A stretch of 64,000 nt of DNA, taken from contig JBEKCD010000002.1 of NCBI GenBank assembly GCA_050015055.1, positions 124,001 to 188,000 on the forward strand, given 5' to 3'. How positions within the stretch are numbered: position 1 is the stretch's first letter; every line of letters begins with the position of its first letter. The notes beneath the pieces are model-generated. The model worked only from the letters and a program-made list of their open reading frames with translations, searched no databases and was not told the origin of the DNA. The stretch comes from JBEKCD01 sp050015055 (lineage in GTDB: Archaea; Thermoproteota; Bathyarchaeia; Bathyarchaeales; Bathycorpusculaceae). This document shows, piece by piece, positions 23,333 through 31,581 of the stretch. Made by a program: the position numbers and the translations under genes.

Positions 23333-23402
23333 CTTGTTGCGAAGAGTCAAGATAGTTTATATTTGCGCTTCTTTACTTTTTGTGTAATAAGCAGGTGAAA
23401 AA

Positions 23403-24881
23403 ATGGAAGAGGGAGAAGGTCATCCTCCTTCGGAGAGAATTCCGCTTGAAAAGATAGACGATTGCTCCTGGCGCATTCCGAAGTACAAGCCGGGAATGAG
23501 GGTCACTGGCGTAGTCTTCGCCAACAGAGAGTTGCTGGACAAGATGCAGACCGACAGAACCCTGTATCAATGCGTAAACGTTGCACATTTGCCAGGCATA
23601 TACAAGTACTCAATTACCTTGCCGGACGGGCATGAAGGTTACGGTTTCCCGATAGGCGGCGTGGCCGCGACAGACTACGAAGAAGGCGTGATAAGTCCGG
23701 GCGGCGTGGGCTACGACATCAACTGCGGTGTCCGCCTTGTCACGACGAACCTTTCTGAGCAGGACATACGACCGAAGCTCGGCCAACTCGCAGACGCTAT
23801 TTTCAAAAACGTACCCGCCGGACTTGGAAGCCGTCGGAAAGACTTCCAGGTGTCGCAACACGACTTGGACACGCTCACGACGAGAGGTGTTCCATGGGCG
23901 ATAGACAAGGGGCTGGGCTGGCCTGAAGATGCCGAGCACTGCGAAGAAAACGGTTGCATGAAAAACGCCAACCCTGACAAAGTCTCATCGAACGCAAAAA
24001 ACAGGGGATTAACGCAGATTGGCACTCTTGGTTCTGGAAACCACTTCTTGGAAATCCAGAAAGTGGACAAAATACTCGATTCGCGCACAGCCAAGGTGTT
24101 CGGCTTAGAGCATGAAGGCCAAGTCACCGTTATGATTCACTGCGGCTCAAGAGGTTTCGGCCATCAGGTGTGCTCAGACTACCTTCGGGTGATGGAGAGG
24201 GCAGTTCAAAAGTACAAAATAGTTCTTCCAGACAGGGAACTTGCCTGCGCGCCTGGGAAAAGCCAAGAGGCAGAGGATTATTATCAAGCGATGGCGTGCG
24301 CCGTCAACTACGCATTCGTCAATCGACAAACGATTCTGCACTGGGTTCGACAGAGCTTCCAGCAGGTTTTCAGAGAAAAACCCGAAAAATTCGGGCTGAA
24401 ACTCGTTTACGACGTCGCTCACAACATTGCCAAAATAGAGAATCACAGAGTCAACGGGGACAAGAAGAAAGTCTGGGTTCACAGAAAAGGTGCGACACGA
24501 GCATTTCCGCCCGGGCACCCGGAAATCCCCGCAGATTATCGCTCTGTAGGCCAGCCTGTGCTCATCCCGGGAAGCATGGGCACAAGCTCCTGGCTCTTGG
24601 TCGGTACGGAACAAGCCATGCAGGTGAGCTTCGGCTCCACAGCCCACGGCGCCGGTCGCATGCTAAGCAGAAGCGCTGCAAAAAGAAACTTCTACGGCGG
24701 AGACATCAAGAAGGCTATGGAGAGACGAGGGATTTACGTTCGAGCTGCAAGCCCAGTGGTCTTGGCCGAAGAAGCAGATCCAGCCTACAAGAATGTTGAC
24801 GTCGTCGTAGACGTAAGCGACAAAGTTGGCATAGCCACAAAAGTTGCCAGGCTAGTTCCCATAGCAGTTGTGAAAGGGTAG
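23403..24881 (+). CDS. rtcB: RNA-splicing ligase RtcB
   Basis: RtcB joins tRNA halves after intron removal, linking a 2',3'-cyclic phosphate end to a 5'-OH with GTP and manganese. Seen: G-G-V-G-Y-D-I-N-C-G-V-R-L with metal-binding D105 and C108, G-T-L-G-S-G-N-H-F-L-E, M-I-H-C-G-S-R-G-F-G-H and T-A-H-G-A-G-R-M-L-S-R, which holds the guanylylated His. At 492 residues it is intein-free. AGGTG precedes the ATG. Its partner archease is 2 kb upstream, and a tRNA gene with an intron lies 1.3 kb downstream. Confidence 0.96.
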   Translation: MEEGEGHPPSERIPLEKIDDCSWRIPKYKPGMRVTGVVFANRELLDKMQTDRTLYQCVNVAHLPGIYKYSITLPDGHEGYGFPIGGVAATDYEEGVISPGGVGYDINCGVRLVTTNLSEQDIRPKLGQLADAIFKNVPAGLGSRRKDFQVSQHDLDTLTTRGVPWAIDKGLGWPEDAEHCEENGCMKNANPDKVSSNAKNRGLTQIGTLGSGNHFLEIQKVDKILDSRTAKVFGLEHEGQVTVMIHCGSRGFGHQVCSDYLRVMERAVQKYKIVLPDRELACAPGKSQEAEDYYQAMACAVNYAFVNRQTILHWVRQSFQQVFREKPEKFGLKLVYDVAHNIAKIENHRVNGDKKKVWVHRKGATRAFPPGHPEIPADYRSVGQPVLIPGSMGTSSWLLVGTEQAMQVSFGSTAHGAGRMLSRSAAKRNFYGGDIKKAMERRGIYVRAASPVVLAEEADPAYKNVDVVVDVSDKVGIATKVARLVPIAVVKG

Positions 24882-24917
24882 ACTCTTCCATGAGAGTCTG
24901 GGCTCCCCCCTTGTTTT
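24881..24917 (+). terminator. Candidate terminator after rtcB
   Basis: A 6-bp stem GACTCT/AGAGTC with loop TCCATG starts at the rtcB stop and is followed by a C-run and TTGTTTTT. It separates two convergent genes. Confidence 0.45.
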
Positions 24918-24921
24918 TGCT

Positions 24922-25281
24922 TTAGCTGCTCAGCTTCGACCCGTTATTCTTTTCCGTCCTCAGTTTCTGTTCTTCCACGGAATGTGCCCTGTGAAGCTCT
25001 CTCATATACCATGATCTCTCTCTGGCGTAGTGCATTGCCAACGCTATTCCCCGAAAGATCAGGACAATGCCCACCGAGGTCAGAGATGTGCCTAGGCGGC
25101 TCTCAGGATTGGGCGTGAAGTGATAAGGAAATATCAGGAACCAGTCTGGATTTACGCCACCTAATTCGGCTGTTATTATCGTTTCGAGGAGCCCGCCAAC
25201 GAAGAATACTGAGCCGATGATGATTACCCGGTAGCCGATGATTTCGTTGTGTCGAGACTCTTCTGATTCTCGTGCAGATAC
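24922..25281 (-). CDS. Membrane protein lacking a normal start (possible frameshift)
   Basis: An open frame of 119 codons with no ATG, GTG or TTG in its first 70 codons but clearly protein-like. It contains G-Y-R-V-I-I-I-G-S-V-F-F-V-G-G, a second hydrophobic stretch T-S-V-G-I-V-L-I-F-R-G-I-A-L-A-M, and a charged C-terminal helix. It looks like a two-helix membrane protein. Just upstream, another frame reads TTG at 25295 then L-F-S-E-Y-L-H-E-N-Q-K-S-L, so a one-base shift near residue 20 would join start and body. Either a sequencing error or a recent pseudogene. Convergent with rtcB. Confidence 0.55.
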   Translation of the reverse strand, partial: VSARESEESRHNEIIGYRVIIIGSVFFVGGLLETIITAELGGVNPDWFLIFPYHFTPNPESRLGTSLTSVGIVLIFRGIALAMHYARERSWYMRELHRAHSVEEQKLRTEKNNGSKLSS

Positions 25282-25433
25282 TCACTAAAAAGCAATAAAG
25301 CCCTCGGTCTGTTCTTGTGGCATAACATCTATAAATCTTGAAATATTCTTCGATACAGTCGCGGCTTTGGCGAAGTCTATATCAAAAGCTTCCACATAAC
25401 TGGTACGTAGCGTTCGAGTCATCAGTGATTGGA

Positions 25434-26093
25434 ATGCCATTCAAGGACGAGTGCGGGCTATGCGGCAGGGTTCTCTCATACAGTTATCTCAGACGCTGCC
25501 AGAGGTGCGGGCGGCTCTACTGTAGAGACTGTATGGTTCCAGACGTGTCGACAGGCGATCCGACGAAGCTGCTTTGCCTGAATTGTGCGCGAAGGACAGT
25601 TGCGCCCCGAAGCGTGTCTAGATACGGCGGATTGACCGGCTACCTGAAGTTCCGAGGCGCTTTCACAAGTACGGTCAAGCTTAGCTTCGCTCGTATTGAC
25701 GGAATAATCGGGGAAAACTTGCCCATGAGCGCCTATCGCAGCGAAGAATGGTGGGAAAACCTGCCCAGCAGTCCACATGCCAAGGGCTGGCTGGAGGCAG
25801 GCTGGGAAGTACGAGAAGTAAATCTGAAAGGAGGCTACGTCGTCTTCAAAAAAGTGAAGGACGTGCCGATGAAAAGAAAAAGCCTCAGCAGTGAGATCAA
25901 GAAGCCGTTCACGCCTGTCCATGTAAGGATTCCAAAACCAAAAACCCCGTCAAAAACCAAGGTCTCGAAACTCTACGCTAGGATCAAGAATATGGAACGG
26001 CAGAGAACTTCAATGCCAAAATATCATGGCAGTTTCAAGCCGAGGCCCAAATATGAGAAGAAGCTCTTCAGGCCGGACGAGAAACCCCAATAG
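25434..26093 (+). CDS. Zinc-finger protein with conserved C-terminal domain
   Basis: A 219-residue protein. The N terminus is a double zinc finger of FYVE/RING-like spacing (C-G-L-C, R-C-Q-R-C-G-R-L-Y-C-R-D-C, L-C-L-N-C). The middle has E-E-W-W-E-N-L-P...G-W-L-E-A-G-W-E-V, a Trp-rich domain I do not recognise by name, and the tail is long, basic and Pro/Lys-rich. The ATG at 25434 is chosen. Upstream starts (GTG 25425, TTG 25338) collide with TATA-like boxes at 25329-25336 and 25375-25385. Function unknown. Confidence 0.7.
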   Translation: MPFKDECGLCGRVLSYSYLRRCQRCGRLYCRDCMVPDVSTGDPTKLLCLNCARRTVAPRSVSRYGGLTGYLKFRGAFTSTVKLSFARIDGIIGENLPMSAYRSEEWWENLPSSPHAKGWLEAGWEVREVNLKGGYVVFKKVKDVPMKRKSLSSEIKKPFTPVHVRIPKPKTPSKTKVSKLYARIKNMERQRTSMPKYHGSFKPRPKYEKKLFRPDEKPQ

Positions 26094-26147
26094 GCAGAGA
26101 AAGAAATCTTATCTATACCACCATCCTAATCTATTGCGGAAAAAGGG

Positions 26148-26247
26148 CGGTCGTCGTCTAGACTGGTTTAGGACACAAAAGCCTTCAAAGGCAAGTGTAA
26201 GCCTTCCAAGCTTGCGATCCCGGGTTCAAATCCCGGCGACCGCACCA
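26148..26247 (+). tRNA. tRNA-Gly(TCC) with a 22-nt intron at position 29/30
   Basis: Acceptor GCGGTCG/CGACCGC, D stem GTCT/GGAC, T arm CCGGG-TTCAAAT-CCCGG, discriminator A and an encoded CCA are all present. The anticodon stem is complete only if 26179-26200 is removed, giving CAAGC/GCTTG around loop CTTCCAA with anticodon TCC (26205-26207). The precursor folds into a relaxed bulge-helix-bulge: exon ACAC (26173-26176) pairs with intron GTGT (26195-26198), with bulges AAAA and AAG, and AGG/CCT beyond. This places the intron between positions 29 and 30, not the canonical 37/38. Confidence 0.93.
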
Positions 26248-26496
26248 AATTTTGGGTTCAAAACCGCAAGTCATTGGCATCCCCTTGGATTCGCTAAAAA
26301 GCATCGCCAACCTGAACGAAAAGGGTACACTCTGGATGTTTCGTAGCCTCTACGTGAGCGTATCACGGATCAATCTGGAGCTCATGAAGGCGTATCCTTC
26401 CATTAGTGGATTCTGGTGAGCAGGAAGGTTCTCGCAAAGGGGCGGAATAATGGCGTTGCCAGTGCCAACTGAAGTCTGGCGCATCTTGCCTTGAAC

Positions 26497-27051
26497 TTAT
26501 TCTGCAGTTGTTTTGTAATTTATGATTGAGAATATGTCGTACTTTGTTCCCAAGTATTCTCTTCCATGCAGATATTCAAGCTCTATCAAAAAGCCCATGC
26601 CCACAATTTCTCCGCCAAGCTTTTCAACCAATTCCGCGTTGGCCTTAATCGTTCCTCCTGTCGCCAGCAAATCGTCGACAAGCAACACTTTCTGGCCGGG
26701 TTCAACGGAGTCTTCGTGAATCTCTATCGTGTCTGATTCGTATTCCTTGTTGTACGTTAGGTTTACTGCCTTCGAGGGGAGTTTGCCCTTCTTTCTGATG
26801 GGAACGAAGCCAACACCGAGCTCGTAGGCCACTGCCCCTCCTATTATGAAGCCTCTAGCCTCATTCGAAACTACCAAGTCTATTTTCTTGGCTCTGAAGT
26901 GGTTCGCTATCTGATTAATGCATTCGCTGAAGGCATTCTTGTCTTTCAGAAGGGGCGTTATGTCCCAGAAAACGACGCCCTTGAACTCTGGTATTCTCCT
27001 TATTTTCGACTTGAGATTCAAGCTTGGCACCTCGCCCAATTGATAACGCAT
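26497..27051 (-). CDS. apt: Adenine phosphoribosyltransferase
   Basis: A 184-residue enzyme that salvages adenine to AMP using PRPP. The PRPP-binding loop V-L-L-V-D-D-L-L-A-T-G-G-T is clear, with F-W-D-I-T-P-L-L near the start and N-E-A-R-G-F-I-I-G and I-R-K-K-G-K-L-P in the middle. The ATG at 27051 is 3 nt after the mtnP stop. An earlier in-frame start would overlap mtnP and adds a non-conserved stretch. As the second gene of the mtnP-apt operon it recycles the adenine that MtnP releases. Confidence 0.95.
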   Translation of the reverse strand: MRYQLGEVPSLNLKSKIRRIPEFKGVVFWDITPLLKDKNAFSECINQIANHFRAKKIDLVVSNEARGFIIGGAVAYELGVGFVPIRKKGKLPSKAVNLTYNKEYESDTIEIHEDSVEPGQKVLLVDDLLATGGTIKANAELVEKLGGEIVGMGFLIELEYLHGREYLGTKYDIFSIINYKTTAE

Positions 27052-27053
27052 TT

Positions 27054-27845
27054 TCAAACTGATGCGCTTTTCAATGCGTCTTTGCATTCACACGTTCTTT
27101 CCTTCGGTATTCTCGCTGTTGTCTCCATGATGACGTTCTTGACTTTCTCGATGTTCTCTTTCATAGTTCTCGCAACTTCCCCAGCGCTTACGGGATGATC
27201 TTTCCACACGTCGTAGTCAGTCACAGTCGCTATCGAGGCATAGCATATCTCAGCTTCACGAGCCAAAACGCATTCTGGAACAAGCGTCATACCTACCACG
27301 TCGGCGCCCCAGCTCCTGAACATCTTGGACTCGGCCTTCGTTGAAAACCTCGGTCCTTCTACGCAAACGTAAGTTCCAATCTTATGATAACTGATATTCA
27401 TTTCCTCAGCCACTTCTATCAGAATCTTTCTCAAATCAGGACACATGGGTTCAGCCACTGAAATGTGGCATACCCTCGGGCCCGTGTAGAAGGACTGTTC
27501 CCGCCTTGTCGTTCGATCTATGAACTGATCAACGAACACGATGTCACCAGGCTTGTACTCTTCCTTCAAAGACCCGACAGTTGACGGAGCCAGAATGCGT
27601 TGAACGCCCAGTTCTTTCAACGCGTGTATGTTGGCTCTTGAATTGACGTCCGTGGGCCTTATCGTGTGCTTCTTTCCATGTCGCGGCAGAAACGCTACCC
27701 TTCTGTCATTCAGTTCTCCAACTACAACCGCGTCAGAAGGTGGTCCATATGGTGTGTCAAGCTTCGTATCCCTGCCGTTCTTAACGAGATGCGGATCGTA
27801 GAAGCCTGTTCCTCCGATGATTCCTATTTCTGCTTGCATGCACAT
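27054..27845 (-). CDS. mtnP: 5'-methylthioadenosine phosphorylase
   Basis: A 263-residue MTA/purine nucleoside phosphorylase. It splits methylthioadenosine, a product of AdoMet use, into adenine and methylthioribose-1-phosphate. Landmarks are G-I-I-G-G-T-G-F-Y near the start, P-R-H-G-K-K-H-T-I, A-P-S-T-V-G-S-L, Y-V-C-V-E-G-P-R-F-S-T-K-A-E-S and G-M-T-L-V-P-E-C-V-L-A-R-E. Met1 or Met3 may be the start. It pairs with apt, and mtnA (53954) takes the sugar phosphate further. Methylthioinosine preference cannot be excluded. Confidence 0.93.
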   Translation of the reverse strand: MCMQAEIGIIGGTGFYDPHLVKNGRDTKLDTPYGPPSDAVVVGELNDRRVAFLPRHGKKHTIRPTDVNSRANIHALKELGVQRILAPSTVGSLKEEYKPGDIVFVDQFIDRTTRREQSFYTGPRVCHISVAEPMCPDLRKILIEVAEEMNISYHKIGTYVCVEGPRFSTKAESKMFRSWGADVVGMTLVPECVLAREAEICYASIATVTDYDVWKDHPVSAGEVARTMKENIEKVKNVIMETTARIPKERTCECKDALKSASV

Positions 27846-27946
27846 CTACTAAAATATCGTGAATTTATAAGGTTTCATAGAAAACGACTGTAAATTAATT
27901 CCCATCAAACTTACCATAAAACCTAACTAGCACCTACAACAAATAT

Positions 27947-28351
27947 ATGATTAAGGTAGGTCAAAGGAGGTTTTCAGCAGTGGTAAGTAGAGGCAGTCGA
28001 GACCATAAACCCGATGTTAGGGACTATATCGGAATTGACGGACTGAATGAAACTTTAGTGGGGAGAATTGCAGATTATCTGACAACACTCCATAGTTTGG
28101 GTGAAGGAACAAAAGAAGTGTACCTAATCAGGTTGAGAATGCTCGGTATATGGCTCGACAAGAATGGTTATAGATGCTTTGAAGATGCAGATAAACCCCT
28201 AATAGATGTATTCCTTTCAAGTATGAAGAATCATGGCACCATAAACAGCTACATCACTACACTGAAACCTTTCTATCGGGACATCCTGACTCTTGTAGAC
28301 AACTTCATTTCAACCTCCTTAAACCAAAATCTCTTCGGGTTCAGGCTCTAA
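27947..28351 (+). pseudogene. Truncated tyrosine recombinase (core-binding domain only)
   Basis: A 134-residue frame whose residues 35-115 look like the SAM-like core-binding domain of a tyrosine integrase (L-V-G-R-I-A-D-Y-L-T-T-L, then L-I-R-L-R-M-L-G-I-W-L-D, then G-T-I-N-S-Y-I-T-T-L-K-P-F-Y-R). The catalytic domain with R/H/R/Y is absent; the frame ends 15-20 residues after this domain. It is most likely the relic of an integrative element whose cargo may include the TIR gene. A stand-alone regulator made from an integrase N terminus is possible but unsupported. It starts just after the mtnP promoter region in an AT-rich stretch. Confidence 0.65.
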
Positions 28352-28795
28352 CGAAAAAATCAGCGTTCTAATGCCTTACCCATATATTAAATCAATTGAT
28401 TATCGATAAATGCCTTTGGGCGTTTTTCATGGGAATTTCTTGAACCGTCGATTCTTTCTTGAAACCACAATCTTCGAAGAACTTTTGTTTTGAATCTTAC
28501 TTCATACTGCTTAAGCAGATGAAACTAAAAACAAGAAGGTTTTCATGCCCAGTAAAGTTGTATGTGGTTGAAGTAAAAACTAAATCCTTCAAGCTCCCAT
28601 GAAAGAAGAAGAAAAGATAGGCTCTTTCTATCTGGAAATCAAGTAGTTGGGTAAAATCTGGTTTAAGTGCTGACTGCCTAATATGTGGCTCTTGCGTTAT
28701 AGAATGCTAACCATATGCAAACCGCAACGTTTTTATGTAACTTGAGCTGAATAGATATTCAACTGTTGCCAATCAGTTTATGATGGGGATGACTA
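28352..28795. other. AT-rich gene-free stretch in the accessory patch
   Basis: No reading frame or RNA could be supported. The composition is more AT-rich than the host genes. A TTTTTATG at 28728-28735 may be part of the promoter of the TIR gene. Confidence 0.4.
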
Positions 28796-29845
28796 ATAAC
28801 GTCTGAAGAGTCCAAGAAAGAGCGTAGACCTTTCCCAAAACATTCTCTCGAAGAAGCACTCCGAGTCGTGCAAGCTATCCACGAAAAGAACAACGATAAA
28901 CCTATGAAACCCATGTTCATTGCGGAAGCTATCGGACGAAAACCAGAAAGCAGTGAATTTAGAATGCTGTTGAGCTCATCAAACAGGTACGGATTGATTA
29001 AAGGCTCCTATGCTTCTGAAGTCATAGAACTGACCTCACTGGGGACCTCTATCGTTAAGCCTGTTAGCCCTGAAAAAAAGGTTCTTGACCTACAGGATTC
29101 TGCTCAAAAACCAGATGTTTTCAAGAGAGTATATGAATACTATCGAGATGGAAAGTTCCCGATAGCAGATGAATTCTTCAAGAACAAGCTGGAGATGGAA
29201 TTTGGAGTCCCAAAAGAGTTCGTTGATGAGTGTATCCAACTTTTGAACGACAATGGCAGGTTTGTTGGGATAATCCGCGATGTTGCAGGGGCTCCGCGTG
29301 TCGTATTCGAATCTGCCCCTCCTGTTTCGCCTGAAACACCCACTGTGCCTTCAGCGACCGAAGTCCCGCCTACCTCTTCACCAGTCAAACCTCCTGAACC
29401 CGCCGCAAGACCAATATTCATAGCGCATGGGAAAGACAGAACTCCTGTGGAGCAACTCAAGAATATCCTTAGCAGATTCAATATTCCTTCCCTAGTAGCT
29501 GAAGAAGAAGCCCACATGGGTAGACTCATCTCAACAAAAGTGAAGGAAACGATGCAGAAGTGTGGTTCAGCAATATTCATCTTTACCCCTGATGAGGAAA
29601 TACAGGACTCGGCTGGAAACAAAATATGTAGACCCAGCGACAACGTTGTTTATGAACTGGGCGCTGCAACTTACCTCTACGGGAATAAAATAGTCATTCT
29701 TAAAGAGAAAAGCGTGACTCTCGCCAGTGATTTCAGTGACTTCGGATATATCCCGTTTGAAAGTGGCAAAGTAGATGCTAAGGCTACTGAATTAATCCTG
29801 GAGCTTGTTAAGTTGGGATTTCTAAAACTAACGACTTCAGGATAA
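28796..29845 (+). CDS. TIR-like nucleotide-binding protein (CAP12/Pycsar-type TIR domain)
   Basis: A protein of about 349 residues. The N-terminal winged-helix-like part (R-R-P-F-P-K-H-S-L-E-E-A-L, then E-A-I-G-R-K-P-E-S-S-E-F) is joined by a Pro-rich linker to a C-terminal TIR-like domain: P-I-F-I-A-H-G-K-D-R, a Glu-rich segment, A-I-F-I-F-T-P-D-E-E, and D-N-V-V-Y-E-L-G-A-A-T-Y-L-Y-G. Relatives are effectors that degrade NAD in anti-phage systems. The frame clearly begins before the first normal start (GTG 28868); the best fit is ATA at 28796 after GGGGATGA. No cyclase gene is adjacent. An NADase role is inference. Confidence 0.78.
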   Translation: MTSEESKKERRPFPKHSLEEALRVVQAIHEKNNDKPMKPMFIAEAIGRKPESSEFRMLLSSSNRYGLIKGSYASEVIELTSLGTSIVKPVSPEKKVLDLQDSAQKPDVFKRVYEYYRDGKFPIADEFFKNKLEMEFGVPKEFVDECIQLLNDNGRFVGIIRDVAGAPRVVFESAPPVSPETPTVPSATEVPPTSSPVKPPEPAARPIFIAHGKDRTPVEQLKNILSRFNIPSLVAEEEAHMGRLISTKVKETMQKCGSAIFIFTPDEEIQDSAGNKICRPSDNVVYELGAATYLYGNKIVILKEKSVTLASDFSDFGYIPFESGKVDAKATELILELVKLGFLKLTTSG

Positions 29846-29859
29846 CAAAAGGGTACTCA

Positions 29860-29961
29860 GTCGGTAGAGTGATGGAGACCATGAACAGTTTGCATGCAAG
29901 CAGGTCAATGTCGGTGGTAACCAACCTGCGCATGTAAATCTAATCTCTCCATCACGCCGAC
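29860..29961 (+). ncRNA. Highly structured element after the TIR gene (unknown class)
   Basis: Nested perfect pairings: GTCGG (29860-29864) with CCGAC (29957-29961), GTGATGGAGA (29869-29878) with TCTCCATCAC (29946-29955), and CATGC-aa-GCAGGT (29893-29905) with ACCTGC-GCATG (29924-29934). The first starts 14 nt after the TIR stop. Internal loops of about 14 and 11 nt separate the stems. The start resembles a tRNA D arm, but no T arm or acceptor follows. It may be a free RNA, a 3'-UTR structure or part of an attachment site. Confidence 0.5.
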
Positions 29962-30025
29962 AACTAGCCTTATGCTTATGCGTTCCGTCTAGTAAACCTT
30001 TCTAGCTAACGCGCGCGCAAGCAAC

Positions 30026-30229
30026 TTACTTTTTCTCTCTATGCCATTCTACGTTGCCCCATCTTTCTATCTTAATGCATCCATCTCTTTTGTCAACGGC
30101 TATCTTGTTTCCTTCCTCATCTTCAATGTTTAACCTAGACTTGAAAAGCTCCAACTTCAGCGTGTACTTTTTGTCGCCTTCAACTATCTCCACTTTCCAA
30201 GTTCCCCTTCCAGGAACTCCCCTAGTCAT
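30026..30229 (-). CDS. Small hypothetical protein, beta-rich
   Basis: A 67-residue charged protein with alternating strand pattern (W-K-V-E-I-V-E-G-D-K-K-Y-T-L-K-L-E-L). It has no Cys and no membrane segment. GGTGG lies 5 nt before the ATG, and a TATA-like CTTATATG stands about 35 nt upstream, so expression is likely. Function unknown. It lies in the accessory patch between the structured element and the metalloprotease, divergent from the latter. Confidence 0.65.
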   Translation of the reverse strand: MTRGVPGRGTWKVEIVEGDKKYTLKLELFKSRLNIEDEEGNKIAVDKRDGCIKIERWGNVEWHREKK

Positions 30230-30394
30230 ATTTCCACCAAGTCCTCTTGTGGTCTATCCTCATATAAGGTTTTAAGGCTGACCCTCCAACAGCAATTCAT
30301 GTCGAGCACGCATCCTCTTGACAAACATCAGCGTACGTCTACCAATATAGGATAGTTTACTTTGCAACTGTACTAACCCCGGTTGGAGCCCGAA

Positions 30395-31396
30395 ATGAAA
30401 CGAAAAATCGACCCCATGAGCGCTACTCCACAGGAGTATCTGCAGCATCTTAGGTCAATTTGGACAACCCATCCTCATCCAGACCATTTCGAGGGCGAGG
30501 ATTCGATTATCCTCGCAATAGAGAGGAAATTCCCAGACTTATTCAAAAATGCACTTCCTGAATCAAAAGCAGACACTATGCAAAAAACGATTGATGACCT
30601 GTACGCGAATTTATCTGAGCCCCTAAGGAAACGACGTGCGAAATTGCCATCAGAAGGTGTTGCCGTAGGAGAATTGCAGACTCTTGACGTAAATTCATGC
30701 TGTGTGCGTGTCCCAGCGGGAGGATACGTCATACTCGTCAACACAGGACTCATGATGTTACTTTACCAGCTAACAAAGATTTTTGCTTCAAGAATAGTTG
30801 TCGAAGTCGATGGAGAAACTAAAATAATCGTCTCGGATACAGCAGAATTACTAGAAATTGCGAAATACACAGTTCAAACGATAGCCACTTTTCTAAGGTA
30901 TAATGTCCCTGTAGCTCCACTAATTCCTATAACCCATATTCACGCAGCGCAAGTGAGTTTCGTCGCTGGAATACTCCATTTTGCTGAGCTTTTTGTGCTT
31001 GCCCACGAGTTCGGGCATATCACCGAAGGTCATTTTTCGACTACTAAGGTCATGAACACAAGAACCAAAGAAGAGGACATTAGCCTGCTTAGTTCAAGCT
31101 GGAACCAAGAGTATGAAGCCGACCGTTGTGGTCTTGAGCTAGTGTTAGACACAGTTGATGAGAAAAATGAACGTTCGCTTGTAAGAGCTTCGTCATACAT
31201 GGGACCAGATTTGTTATTCACTTTCCTCGACATGATTGAGAAAATTGGAAACGTCAAGCTTACTACTCATCCTCCAGCAAAACTAAGGCGCGAAAATCTT
31301 AGAAGTGTAATGCCTCCAAAGGAGCCTGGAGTGCTTCTTGGAAGACGCTTTGAGGGATTAGCAGAATTGGTATGGAAAGCCCTATCTGAGAAATAG
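30395..31396 (+). CDS. HExxH zinc metalloprotease, M48-like
   Basis: A 333-residue protein. L-A-H-E-F-G-H-I-T-E-G-H gives HExxH, and about 50 residues on E-Y-E-A-D-R-C-G-L-E supplies the third zinc ligand and Asp, as in M48 peptidases. Unlike HtpX or Ste24 it has no clear membrane helix block, only one moderately hydrophobic stretch before the motif, so it may be soluble. GGAG lies 7 nt before the ATG at 30395, and the TTG four codons earlier is too close to it. The substrate is unknown. Its position in an accessory patch allows a defence role, which is speculation. Confidence 0.75.
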   Translation: MKRKIDPMSATPQEYLQHLRSIWTTHPHPDHFEGEDSIILAIERKFPDLFKNALPESKADTMQKTIDDLYANLSEPLRKRRAKLPSEGVAVGELQTLDVNSCCVRVPAGGYVILVNTGLMMLLYQLTKIFASRIVVEVDGETKIIVSDTAELLEIAKYTVQTIATFLRYNVPVAPLIPITHIHAAQVSFVAGILHFAELFVLAHEFGHITEGHFSTTKVMNTRTKEEDISLLSSSWNQEYEADRCGLELVLDTVDEKNERSLVRASSYMGPDLLFTFLDMIEKIGNVKLTTHPPAKLRRENLRSVMPPKEPGVLLGRRFEGLAELVWKALSEK

Positions 31397-31581
31397 TAGG
31401 CTGCCAGATATTTCGAGCTAGATGGACACCAAAGATTGGAAAGACCTTTTTGCTAATCTGCAAGCGAGTGGGGAAAAAGAGGGAAAAGAAATAGTAAAAA
31501 TTTCCACCTGAAAATTAGGATTTTCATCCCAACTTTCGACTAAATCCAAGAAAATAAAATAACAGGGGATTTCATATCAAT

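Noticed and set aside
24170..24799. 209-codon frame overlapping rtcB
   Set aside because: Arg/Ser-rich shadow inside conserved RtcB sequence.
29851..29880. tRNA-like start (ACTCAGTCGGTAGAGT) after the TIR gene
   Set aside because: It looks like a D arm, but there is no T arm, no matching acceptor and no T before an anticodon. The bases pair better in the nested stems.
29860..29961. H/ACA guide RNA for the same element
   Set aside because: A lower stem followed by ACA is present, but the distance from the internal loop to ACA is about 25 nt instead of 14-16, and no K-turn is evident.
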